A DNA stretch of 64,000 nt, taken from NCBI RefSeq assembly GCF_003966735.1, contig NZ_AP017378.1, positions 1,659,501-1,723,500 on the forward strand. Reading direction: 5' to 3'. A program made the position numbers and the translations under genes. Source of the stretch: Desulfovibrio ferrophilus (lineage in GTDB: Bacteria > Desulfobacterota > Desulfovibrionia > Desulfovibrionales > Desulfovibrionaceae). This document shows, piece by piece, positions 1 to 7,456 of the stretch. Each line of letters begins with the position of its first letter. Position 1 is the stretch's first letter. The notes under the pieces were generated by a model. The model searched no databases. It worked only from the letters and a program-made list of their open reading frames with translations, and was not told the DNA's origin.

Positions 1-374
1 AATCCAGCAACAGAGGCCCCCAACGCTGCACCACCAATGGCCCACCAGTGCGTCTGTGTCCACATCCCCAGAATCATGGCCAGCACTCCACCCAGAAAAG
101 CACCATAAGCAGACAGAATCAGGCTGGCCTCGGTATTGATCTCATATCCACCCGCCCCGGTCGGCTTACGCCGCAGCATCTTGCGCAGGAAAAGCCCGGT
201 GAAACCACCGACTACATTCCCAAGCAACACCAGCAGAACCGCTGTCACAGGCCAAATGGCCCAACCTCCATCCTTTGCATAGGCCGCAACACACCCAGCA
301 ACGCCGCCAATGAGGCAAGTCCCCATAAACCCCTTGGTGCGCACTCGGGCTGTAGCCTCGCGCTCAGTCAGCAT
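1..374 (-). CDS. Partial small membrane protein, unknown function (C-terminus outside window)
   Basis: An open minus-strand frame runs from an ATG at 374 off the left edge of the window, so about 124 codons are visible. The protein starts MLTEREATARVRTKGF and then has at least three Gly/Ala/Leu-rich hydrophobic segments separated by a basic stretch (RKMLRRKP), so it looks like an inner-membrane protein with a cytoplasmic basic loop. I do not recognise the family. The plus-strand frame in the same place is only a shadow. A stop codon lies just upstream in frame, and no strong Shine-Dalgarno is seen, so a TTG five codons earlier remains possible. No function is proposed. Confidence 0.55.
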   Translation of the reverse strand, partial: MLTEREATARVRTKGFMGTCLIGGVAGCVAAYAKDGGWAIWPVTAVLLVLLGNVVGGFTGLFLRKMLRRKPTGAGGYEINTEASLILSAYGAFLGGVLAMILGMWTQTHWWAIGGAALGASVAG

Positions 375-582
375 ACCAGTCTCGAACAATCACAATACAC
401 TCAATATCCTTGAAGCACATGAAGAGGACACAACTGCGTGTCATCCTCGGAAAGCTCCGATAATTAAAAGAAAAACTGCACTTTGCATTTCATTACACAT
501 GAGCTAGAGTACGTCCTGAAAATTATCTCATGGACATCAGTCCACATGGTACAGAGTACACGTACAAGAATCGGAGGGAAAG

Positions 583-981
583 ATGCGTTTTCTGGTAGTG
601 GAAGACGACTTCACGAGCCGCAAGCTCTTGCAACGGATCCTGTCTCCCTATGGGGATGTTGATGTTGCCGTCAACGGCAAGGAAGCAGTGGAGGCCTACG
701 AGATCTCCCTCACCAACGAAGCACCCTATGACTTGGTCTGTATGGACATCATGATGCCGGAAATGGACGGCCAGGAAGCCCTCAAGAAGATCAGACAACT
801 CGAAAAAAACAATGGAATCACCAGTTCCAATGAAAGCAAAGTCATCATGACGACGGCTCTCGACGACCCCAAGAATGTCGTTGAAGCCTACTACAAGGGG
901 GGAGCAACCTCGTACGTTCCCAAACCCATCGACCGTCAACTCTTCCTGCAACTGCTGAAGAATATCGGCCTGATCAACTAA
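583..981 (+). CDS. CheY-like single-domain response regulator
   Basis: A 132-residue stand-alone receiver domain. The acidic pocket is E7-D8-D9, the phosphoacceptor is D55 in CMDIMMPEMDG, the switch Thr is T90/T91 and the conserved Lys is K114 in the PKP motif, so all catalytic positions are present. There is no output domain, so it probably acts by binding a partner protein, as CheY or Spo0F do. No histidine kinase is next to it. The start is supported by a GGAGGG ribosome site five bases upstream. A strong hairpin at 1002-1032 follows the gene. The partner kinase and target cannot be told from the sequence. Confidence 0.92.
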   Translation: MRFLVVEDDFTSRKLLQRILSPYGDVDVAVNGKEAVEAYEISLTNEAPYDLVCMDIMMPEMDGQEALKKIRQLEKNNGITSSNESKVIMTTALDDPKNVVEAYYKGGATSYVPKPIDRQLFLQLLKNIGLIN

Positions 982-1001
982 TCCCTCCTCACAAAAATAC
1001 T

Positions 1002-1032
1002 CAGGGCACGATCGGTGACTGGTCGTGCCCTG
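1002..1032 (+). terminator. Hairpin after the CheY-like gene, probable terminator
   Basis: A perfect 10-bp inverted repeat (CAGGGCACGA / TCGTGCCCTG) with an 11-base loop lies 20 bases after the stop codon. In the plus direction the following bases are AAATTC, not a T tract, so termination would be weak; in the minus direction it is followed by TATTTTT. A two-way role is possible. Confidence 0.5.
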
Positions 1033-1146
1033 AAATTCATGATCTTGTAGACTTGCCCCGGCAAGATCGGGCAGGTATCGTTCATTATCCGGACAGGCCG
1101 GACCCCAGGCCCGACGGCAGTAGCCGAACAACCACGAGGAGTGCTG

Positions 1147-1797
1147 ATGCGACTGACCCCATTTGATGTATTGATCATCGGAGTTCTGGTGTATCTCCTC
1201 ATCCGGATGGCCTTGGGCTCCAAACGCAACGGGCAAAAAGGTCCAGGCGGGCAGGGGCCCGACACCCGAGATGGCAACCCGCCTCAGGATCAGGATACCG
1301 ATCCTCGCCGGCAGGCCACAGAGGCCTACAAACGCGCCCAACAGGCTTGGGACATGCTGCGTTCCGACGAGCAAGGCCAAAAGCCGCAGATTCATTCAGA
1401 AGATTTTGAATTTGATGAAGTGGATTTCCTGGCAGGAGCCAAACTGATGTGCGCCCGCATCCGCGAATCCTGGGATGCACGTGACCTGGACGATCTGGTA
1501 CAGTTCTGCACCCCGGGAGCCATGCAGGAATTCGAACGCAGAGCAGATTCTGAAACCCGCCCGCCCAGAGCCGAGACACTGCTCATCAATGCCGGTCTGG
1601 TGGAAGTTCATGCCCGTGAGGACGGCATGGAAGAAGCGACGGTTCTCTATGAAATCCTTGAGAAGGAACCGGGCAGCGGCGTCAACCGCGAATCACGCGA
1701 AATGTGGCGATTCCTCAGGCCGACGGGAGACAACTCGGCCACCTGGCTTTTGGACGGCATCCGCCCGGTGGACGATGCCGGAGCTATTACCCAATAG
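1147..1797 (+). CDS. Membrane-anchored Tim44-like domain protein
   Basis: One N-terminal membrane segment (about residues 5-24, FDVLIIGVLVYLLIRMAL) is followed by a polar Gly/Pro/Asp-rich linker and a C-terminal Tim44-like/LolB-type fold region (AWDARDLDDLVQFCTPGAMQEF and onward). Bacterial proteins of this type are small membrane-attached Tim44-domain proteins of poorly known role; the domain binds proteins or lipids in mitochondria. The ATG at 1147 is preferred over the GTG at 1141 because AGGAG at 1137-1141 is correctly spaced only for the ATG. The gene converges with the glycosyltransferase and their ends overlap by 11 bases. Confidence 0.75.
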   Translation: MRLTPFDVLIIGVLVYLLIRMALGSKRNGQKGPGGQGPDTRDGNPPQDQDTDPRRQATEAYKRAQQAWDMLRSDEQGQKPQIHSEDFEFDEVDFLAGAKLMCARIRESWDARDLDDLVQFCTPGAMQEFERRADSETRPPRAETLLINAGLVEVHAREDGMEEATVLYEILEKEPGSGVNRESREMWRFLRPTGDNSATWLLDGIRPVDDAGAITQ

Positions 1798-2839
1798 TTC
1801 TGTAGACCTTGCAAACAGCTTCGGCCATGGCAGTATTCGTGAAGCCCTGAAGGCGCTCCAGGCCTCCGCTGGACAAACGCTCACACAATTCCGGGTCATC
1901 CATCAATACGGTCAGTTGCCGGGCCAGCCCTGAGGCATCGTGGTTGGCAAAGGTCAATCCGCTCCGGCCAATCTGCACCAGTTCCAGATTGGCAACCAGA
2001 TCCGAACAGAGCACGGGAACCTTTGCGGCCCACCCTTCCTTGATTGTACCGCTGGACCCCTCTCCGTCCACAGACGGAACAACGAGGATCGAAATTCTGG
2101 ACAGTGCCTCACTGCTTTCCCGGTAACCGGTAAATTCGACCTTACCGGTCAATCCAAGGGCCTCGGTCGCGGCCTCCAATTCGGGGCGCAATTCACCATT
2201 CCCCACGACCATGGCACTCCAGTCATCACGCCGCGCAGCCAATTCCCCCAAGGCCTTCAGAAACACCGCATGCCCCTTTTGCGGTGACAAAGCGCCCACA
2301 ACCCCAATCACCGTCGGAACCGGTTTGGGCGCGGCAGCAGCCTGTTCGTAGAGGGCAGGATCAATGCCGCTATGGATCACGTGCAAATTCTCACGCGGCA
2401 CACCGCAACTGGCCATGACCTCACCAATCTCGGCACTTACGGCAATCACTGCATTGGCCACGCGGTACTTCAATTTGGAAAGATCGCCTTTCACAGGATA
2501 GGAAACCCGACGGGAATGAATCAGCCGCACTCCACAAGCCTTTTTCAGCATGGCCCCAAGCGAGGCACTGCGCGAGCAGTGGGTATGGACGATATCTACC
2601 CCATGGCTGGAGATCAATTTTCTGAGCTTCAAAATATTGCGGGGGTCCACTTCAAAACGACCAGCCAGCGAGACCGTCTCTAGCCCCAGCTGTCCGCATC
2701 GCACACCCAACGGGCTGTTGCCAGGAGAGGCCAACAGGGTCTCGAACCCATGCGTCACCTGCAGGTGACGCATCAGGTACAGCACCTGGCGTTGCCCGCC
2801 GCGCCATTCCCGGCCCATATCCAACTGAAGAATCTTCAT
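1787..2839 (-). CDS. Glycosyltransferase family 4
   Basis: A GT-B fold glycosyltransferase of about 350 residues. The N-terminus MKILQLDMGREWRGGQRQV is typical of group 4 enzymes with a Gly-rich donor loop, and the C-terminal half carries GVVGALSPQKG and the E-x7-E type motif in GEGSSGTIKEG that binds a nucleotide-sugar. No membrane segment is present, so it probably acts at the cytoplasmic face. The acceptor is unknown; lipopolysaccharide or other surface glycan is the usual guess. The start at 2839 has AGGA six bases upstream; a longer frame reading into the terminator is rejected. It is the last gene of the minus-strand run beginning with the aminotransferase, but a terminator lies between the two. 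Confidence 0.88.
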   Translation of the reverse strand: MKILQLDMGREWRGGQRQVLYLMRHLQVTHGFETLLASPGNSPLGVRCGQLGLETVSLAGRFEVDPRNILKLRKLISSHGVDIVHTHCSRSASLGAMLKKACGVRLIHSRRVSYPVKGDLSKLKYRVANAVIAVSAEIGEVMASCGVPRENLHVIHSGIDPALYEQAAAAPKPVPTVIGVVGALSPQKGHAVFLKALGELAARRDDWSAMVVGNGELRPELEAATEALGLTGKVEFTGYRESSEALSRISILVVPSVDGEGSSGTIKEGWAAKVPVLCSDLVANLELVQIGRSGLTFANHDASGLARQLTVLMDDPELCERLSSGGLERLQGFTNTAMAEAVCKVYRTIG

Positions 2840-2850
2840 GCCACGTCCTG

Positions 2851-2880
2851 AAAAAAAGCGGGACCGGTCATCCCGGTCCC
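2851..2880 (-). terminator. Rho-independent terminator of the aminotransferase gene
   Basis: On the minus strand an 8-bp GC-rich perfect stem (GGGACCGG / CCGGTCCC, 2860-2880) is followed directly by GC and seven T residues. It sits just after the aminotransferase stop and ends 12 bases before the glycosyltransferase start, so it overlaps that gene's leader. Confidence 0.85.
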
Positions 2881-2894
2881 ACATCGCGTATTTA

Positions 2895-3836
2895 TTAGAA
2901 CGGCAGTCCGTTCTCTTCCATATCCTTGAGGATCAATTCCCGTGCACGCTGGCAGACCGGTCCGGGGCGAGCGTCATGGATGGGTTTTCCTTCATAACGA
3001 ACGATGGGCAGGCAATCACCCGTGGTGCCGAAGACAAGGATCTCTCGTGCCGAGGCCAACTGGCCTTCGGAAATCTTGCGAAAGAAACTCTTACGTTCAG
3101 GGGCCAGCAATTCCAGGGCACGCAACAGGGTGGTTCCCGGCAGGGCATTGGAAAACTCGGGAACGACGATAGTTCCGTCACGGTCCACAATGCACATGTT
3201 TTCGGTGGCACCTTCGGCCAGGAAATCATGCTCGTCAAAACAGATGGGATAGTCGAAACCCTTTTCCATAGCCTCACGCTTCATGAGCACGTTGGGCAGG
3301 TAGTTCACGCTCTTGATCTGGGCAATCCAATCCTGTTTGGCCGGAATGGAGGTACGGAAGGCCGTTGCCCCCTTATCATACCAGTGCTGAGGCTTGGGCG
3401 TAAACTTGTAGGCCACCACGTACAGGCTGGCCATGGGGCACTCGTCCGGGGCAATGCCGAAGCCCCCGGGACCACGCCCCAGCAACACTCGCACCAGCCC
3501 ATTATCTTCCTCGCCCGCCTTGGCGACCTTGATAATGATTTCCTTCAAGCGTTCCCAGGTGCACGGCGGGTCCAGATGGATGGCCTTTGCGCTCCGCTTC
3601 ATGCGGTTGATGTGGGCATCAAGCTGATAGATCTTGCGCCCCAGGTACTTCATGGTCTCGAACACGCCATCGCCGCGGTGAACGATATGATCGTCCAACG
3701 GCAACAGCATCAGATTGGGATCCTGGCAGATACCACCCAGACGATGCTCGTAAAAGGCCAGAACATCCTTGCGCCCCGGGCGGCGGGTGGAAAGCATCTT
3801 CTTCAGATAATCTTCAGATTCCATGATCGGGATCAT
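2895..3836 (-). CDS. Aminotransferase class IV (IlvE/DAAT/PabC fold)
   Basis: A 313-residue PLP enzyme of fold type IV. The phosphate-binding Arg is in HRGDGVFET (about 53-61), the Schiff-base Lys is K175 in QIKSVNYLPNVLMK, and the conserved Glu is in FLAEGATENMCIV (about 205-216). Such enzymes are branched-chain aminotransferases, D-amino-acid transaminases or aminodeoxychorismate lyases. The length (longer than the 270 of PabC) and the IKSVNYLPN motif favour an aminotransferase, but the substrate is not settled. A GGGAG five bases before the ATG supports the start; a second ATG four codons in is possible. It lies downstream of asd and has its own terminator. Confidence 0.85.
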   Translation of the reverse strand: MIPIMESEDYLKKMLSTRRPGRKDVLAFYEHRLGGICQDPNLMLLPLDDHIVHRGDGVFETMKYLGRKIYQLDAHINRMKRSAKAIHLDPPCTWERLKEIIIKVAKAGEEDNGLVRVLLGRGPGGFGIAPDECPMASLYVVAYKFTPKPQHWYDKGATAFRTSIPAKQDWIAQIKSVNYLPNVLMKREAMEKGFDYPICFDEHDFLAEGATENMCIVDRDGTIVVPEFSNALPGTTLLRALELLAPERKSFFRKISEGQLASAREILVFGTTGDCLPIVRYEGKPIHDARPGPVCQRARELILKDMEENGLPF

Positions 3837-4018
3837 GTTCTCTCCCTGGTCGGACTTTTGAAACCCGGCCCAGTTGTGTCAGTTCCATTGTCTTCCAAAA
3901 GTATTCAAAAACCGTCAGATATGCGGAGCAAAATACATTCAGGATTGCCGCGTATTCATCATACGTAAAACTCTAAATGTATTGCAGCGACAAAGCAGAT
4001 GTCTGCTTTTCAATACTT

Positions 4019-5053
4019 TTAGGGGACGCGAACGAGGTCCATTTCGATCAACTTCTCAGCAATCTGCACGGTGTTGGTTGCCGCACCCTTGCGGATGTTA
4101 TCAGAAACGACCCAGATGTTCAGCCCATTGGCGATGGTTTCGTCCTCGCGGATGCGACCGACATACGTGGCATCCTGGCCCTGAGCCTCAATGGGCATGG
4201 GATAGATCTGTTCCGCCGGGTTATCGAGGACCTGCACGCCAGGAGCCTGTGTCAGCAAAGCGCGACATTCCTTGGCACTGAGCTTCAGCTCGGTCTCGAT
4301 GTTAATGGATTCGCTGTGGCCGTAGAACACAGGAACGCGAACAGCAGTGGCCGTGACCTTGATGGACTCATCACCCATAATCTTGGTCGTCTCGTGCACC
4401 ATCTTCATCTCTTCACGGGTGTAATCATTGTCCATGAAGATATCGATATGTGGCAGACAGTTGAAGGCGATGCGATGGGGATAAGCGCTGGGCTCGATAT
4501 CCTCCACCTGACCATTGAACATCATGGTCACCTGACCAGCCAACTCGTCGATGGCTTTCTGTCCGGTTCCAGACACGGCCTGATAGGTGGACACCACCAC
4601 ACGTTTGATCTTTGCGGCATCATGGATGGGCTTCAGGGCGACCATCATCTGAATGGTCGAACAGTTGGGGTTAGCGATGATTCCCTTGTGCCACTCCAAA
4701 TCATGAGGGTTCACCTCAGGCACCACCAGCGGGCACTCGGGGTCCATGCGCCAGGCGCTGGAGTTGTCCACCACCACGCATCCGGCCTTGGCGGCCAGAG
4801 GGGCAAAGGTCTTGGAAGTGCTGCCTCCAGCAGAGAACAGGGCCAGATCCACGCCCTCGAAGGAATACTCATTGAGCACTTCAACGGTGAGCTCGCCACC
4901 CTTGAAAGGCACTTTTTTACCAGCACTGCGCTCGGACGCCAAAGCGATTACCTTGCTGGCAGGAAAATCACGTTGTTCAAGCACTTCCAGCATCGTACGT
5001 CCCACCGCACCGGTGGCACCACAGACTGCGACGACATATCCTTCCTTGGCCAT
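4019..5053 (-). CDS. asd: Aspartate-semialdehyde dehydrogenase
   Basis: NADPH-dependent reduction of aspartyl phosphate to aspartate semialdehyde, the branch point to lysine, threonine, methionine and diaminopimelate. The 344-residue protein has the nucleotide-binding GATGAVGRTML near the N-terminus, the catalytic Cys131 in ANPNCSTIQMM, and the later conserved GTGQKAIDEL and HSESINIE segments. The start at 5053 (MAKEGYVV) has GGAG eight bases upstream; the longer frame upstream is not needed. It lies 104 bases downstream of metF on the same strand, so the two may be co-transcribed. Confidence 0.96.
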   Translation of the reverse strand: MAKEGYVVAVCGATGAVGRTMLEVLEQRDFPASKVIALASERSAGKKVPFKGGELTVEVLNEYSFEGVDLALFSAGGSTSKTFAPLAAKAGCVVVDNSSAWRMDPECPLVVPEVNPHDLEWHKGIIANPNCSTIQMMVALKPIHDAAKIKRVVVSTYQAVSGTGQKAIDELAGQVTMMFNGQVEDIEPSAYPHRIAFNCLPHIDIFMDNDYTREEMKMVHETTKIMGDESIKVTATAVRVPVFYGHSESINIETELKLSAKECRALLTQAPGVQVLDNPAEQIYPMPIEAQGQDATYVGRIREDETIANGLNIWVVSDNIRKGAATNTVQIAEKLIEMDLVRVP

Positions 5054-5112
5054 GATCTGTTCTCCTTTCATTCTCAGCCACACAGCGCGCGGCAAATCGT
5101 TCAAATCTATCT

Positions 5113-5135
5113 GCCGCCGGGGTTGGACCGGCGGC
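5113..5135. terminator. GC-rich hairpin between metF and asd
   Basis: A perfect 8-bp stem (GCCGCCGG / CCGGCGGC) with a 7-base loop lies in the gap between metF and asd. No clear T tract follows on the minus strand (CAGATAGATTT), so it may be an attenuating or mRNA-processing hairpin rather than a full stop. Confidence 0.35.
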
Positions 5136-5157
5136 ATGCAAAAACTCTATTCTCTGA

Positions 5158-6045
5158 TCAACGGCCCAGCAGCGCGGGGTCCAGCGACTCGACCAGTTCC
5201 AAGCAGGCTTCAGCCCTGTTCAAGGTGTACAAGTGCACACCGGGAGCACCACCTTCCAGCAAACCACGCACCTGGCTTTTAGCCCAGTCCATGCCCACCT
5301 TGTAGGCTGCCTTGGCCCCGCCTTCGGCGTCGGCGGCTTCCAGATCAAGCAGCAGCTTGCCCGGGATATTTGCCCCGCAGAATGACAGAATGCGCTTGGC
5401 CGACTGCAGGCTCATGATGGGCAGCACACCCGGGATAACGGGTTTGTTCACGCCCATGCTGGAGAGTCGCTCCAAAAAATTCCAATAGAACCGATTGTCG
5501 AAGAACAACTGGGTGATGGCGAAATCCGCCCCTGCATCCAGCTTGAACTTCAAGAACTCGAAGTCCTCGCGGAAGGTCGAGCATTCCGGGTGCCCCTCGG
5601 GGTATCCGGCAACTCCCACTCCCATATCCGGGTAATGCCTGCCTATAAAATCAACCAGATCCGAGGCGTGGCGGAACTCCTCGGAATCGGGTTCCCAGCA
5701 TTCCTGACCCTGTGGCGGATCACCACGCAGGGCAAGCACATTTTCCACACCCGCTTCTTCCAACGCGCCCAGGAAGCCATGCAGCTTCTCCGCAGACGCC
5801 CCAACGCAGGTCAGATGCGCCATGGGGGTCAGCCCCTGCTCGTGTCTCAGCTTTCGAACGATCTCCAGGGTATTATCCTGAGTGCCGCCGCCCGCTCCAT
5901 AGGTCACGGATACGAACAGCGGATCGACGGCCTTCAACGCGGCCACTGTTTCAAAAAAAGCTGGCCAATCCTTGGGATCCTTAGGCGGGAAAAATTCCAG
6001 GGAAATAAACTTCCCGCTCTGTTGCATCAGGTCACGGATGCGCAC
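5158..6045 (-). CDS. metF: Methylenetetrahydrofolate reductase
   Basis: FAD-dependent reduction of 5,10-methylene-THF to 5-methyl-THF for methionine synthesis and, in anaerobes, for C1 flow. The 295-residue protein matches the usual MetF length, begins with a conserved SLEFFPPKDPKDW segment and shows the VTYGAGGG and NVLALRGDPPQG motifs and the ADFAITQLFFD segment of the TIM barrel. The start is a GTG whose first base is the last base of the preceding nudix stop codon (TAGTG), with AAGGAG seven bases upstream, so the two genes are translationally coupled. Confidence 0.95.
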   Translation of the reverse strand: MRIRDLMQQSGKFISLEFFPPKDPKDWPAFFETVAALKAVDPLFVSVTYGAGGGTQDNTLEIVRKLRHEQGLTPMAHLTCVGASAEKLHGFLGALEEAGVENVLALRGDPPQGQECWEPDSEEFRHASDLVDFIGRHYPDMGVGVAGYPEGHPECSTFREDFEFLKFKLDAGADFAITQLFFDNRFYWNFLERLSSMGVNKPVIPGVLPIMSLQSAKRILSFCGANIPGKLLLDLEAADAEGGAKAAYKVGMDWAKSQVRGLLEGGAPGVHLYTLNRAEACLELVESLDPALLGR

Positions 6046-6527
6046 TATATTGCTCCTTCGGAAGCTGGCCCGTCGATCAGGGCCGCCACGATTTCGGTAT
6101 CAGCTTCCAGAAACGGGTACTGCCCGGCTTCTTCGGCATTCAGCCAGGCCAGCCCCTGCTCTTCCCTGGCAGTGGCGCGGCCTGCAAACTGATAAACATG
6201 ATAAAAATGCAACCGGACCCGAATGTGCTCATAGGTGTGGTATTTCTCACGCCAATAGGCCCAGGTCGTGGGGGTCAGCCCCAGTTCTTCATTTAGTTCT
6301 CGCGCCAGGGCATCCTCTCGAGATTCGCCAGGCTCGACCTTGCCTCCGGGAAATTCCCAGAAACCGGCCTGCGGCTTGCCTTCCGGACGGCAGACAGCCA
6401 GGAATTTCCGGCCCCGCCAGATCACGGCGGCCACGACATCGACCTCAGGCAATTGCCCGTTCAGTGGTGGCACTGCTCCCCCGTATCCAGCTATATGACT
6501 CTGTTCCACGACAATGACCGGAAACAT
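6045..6527 (-). CDS. Nudix hydrolase, MutT-like
   Basis: A 160-residue nudix protein with a complete nudix box, G-x5-E-x7-R-E-x2-E-E-x-G, in GGKVEPGESREDALARELNE onward (about residues 60-82). The overall form (VDVVAAVIWRGRKFLAVCRP, GFWEFPGGKVEPGE) is that of (deoxy)nucleoside triphosphate pyrophosphohydrolases such as MutT, which remove 8-oxo-dGTP. The first 25 residues before the fold are longer than in MutT, so an internal start is possible; the ribosome site before 6527 is weak. It is the first gene of a nudix-metF(-asd) run. Confidence 0.88.
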   Translation of the reverse strand: MFPVIVVEQSHIAGYGGAVPPLNGQLPEVDVVAAVIWRGRKFLAVCRPEGKPQAGFWEFPGGKVEPGESREDALARELNEELGLTPTTWAYWREKYHTYEHIRVRLHFYHVYQFAGRATAREEQGLAWLNAEEAGQYPFLEADTEIVAALIDGPASEGAI

Positions 6528-6596
6528 TATGCTCGAAGCCTAGCGAAATCAAGCCCGGGATTCGCTGCCAACAGCGATCCCTTACCTAGCCAAGGG

Positions 6597-6625
6597 TTGA
6601 CAGTTGAACCACGAATCAATCAGAT
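6597..6625 (+). promoter_or_regulatory. Possible sigma-70-type promoter of the solute-binding protein gene
   Basis: A perfect TTGACA at 6597-6602, a 17-base spacer and TCAGAT at 6620-6625 lie 40 bases before the start codon. The -10 element is poor, so this is only a candidate. Confidence 0.35.
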
Positions 6626-6664
6626 TGTGTCATTGGACCAATCTTCATAACAACAGTTGCAAAC

Positions 6665-7456
6665 ATGACCTCAACCCGCATCGCCATCATCCTGCTCGCA
6701 TTCGCACTGCTCAGCTCGAACCTGCTCCTGCTGAATCAACAGGCTCGGGCAGAGCCAGGCGCCTCCCTTCAGGATCCCATCATCATGGGCTGCCCGGACA
6801 AGGGCTGGCCACCCTACCACTTCCCCAAGGGAAAAGACCAACCCCTTGGCATCATGCCCGAAATATTCGTAGAGGCGACTTCAACGCTGGACTACAGTGT
6901 CGAGTTGGTATGGCTCCCCGAAAAGCGCGCCATGCAACGCCTGAAGCAGGGAGACATCGACGTCTACACCAAGGCCAAGGAATGGGTGGCCCAGCCTTCA
7001 CGCTACCTGTGGTCCCAACCAGTCGTTGATTCCACCGATGTCCTGGCTTTTCGCACCGGGGAAGAATGGGCTTTCAACGGCCCTACGGACTTGGATAACA
7101 AAGTCGTAGGCACAGTACTGGGATACCGCTACCCCACGCTGGAGCCGCTCTTTTTATCCGGCAACGCCACCCGCATGGACGCCACCAATACCCACATTCA
7201 ATTGAAAATGCTCCTCAGCAGGAGAACAGATGCCGCAGTAATCAACCAGCACGTGGCCCAGTGGCTGATTCGGGAAACCCCATTTCTCACTCCGCAGCAA
7301 CTCAGATTCTCAAAGAAACCGTTGGCTTCAGCCAGCTACCGCTACGTATTCAGCACGCACCGTGACTGGGGAGACTTTATCCAGAAGCTGGACCAGGAAA
7401 TGGAGCGAATGCGAACCGACGGCCGTATGGACGCCATTCTGGACAAATACCGCTAG
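6665..7456 (+). CDS. Periplasmic solute-binding protein, family 3 (amino-acid type)
   Basis: A 263-residue protein with an N-terminal signal peptide (hydrophobic run to about residue 24, cleavage after ARA) and the family 3 solute-binding fold: PEIFVEATSTLDYSVELVWLPEKRAMQRLKQGDID is the typical opening of PBPb domains, and WSQPVVDSTDVLAFR follows in order. No ABC permease or ATPase is adjacent, so it is either an orphan binding protein serving a transporter elsewhere or a sensor-type periplasmic protein, as is frequent in Desulfovibrio. The ligand is unknown. The gene converges with the ABC-F gene and their stops overlap by four bases. Confidence 0.85.
   Translation: MTSTRIAIILLAFALLSSNLLLLNQQARAEPGASLQDPIIMGCPDKGWPPYHFPKGKDQPLGIMPEIFVEATSTLDYSVELVWLPEKRAMQRLKQGDIDVYTKAKEWVAQPSRYLWSQPVVDSTDVLAFRTGEEWAFNGPTDLDNKVVGTVLGYRYPTLEPLFLSGNATRMDATNTHIQLKMLLSRRTDAAVINQHVAQWLIRETPFLTPQQLRFSKKPLASASYRYVFSTHRDWGDFIQKLDQEMERMRTDGRMDAILDKYR

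Noticed and set aside
523-1395. A 290-codon minus-strand open frame over the CheY-like gene
   Set aside because: It overlaps a clear receiver domain on the plus strand and has the composition of a shadow frame.
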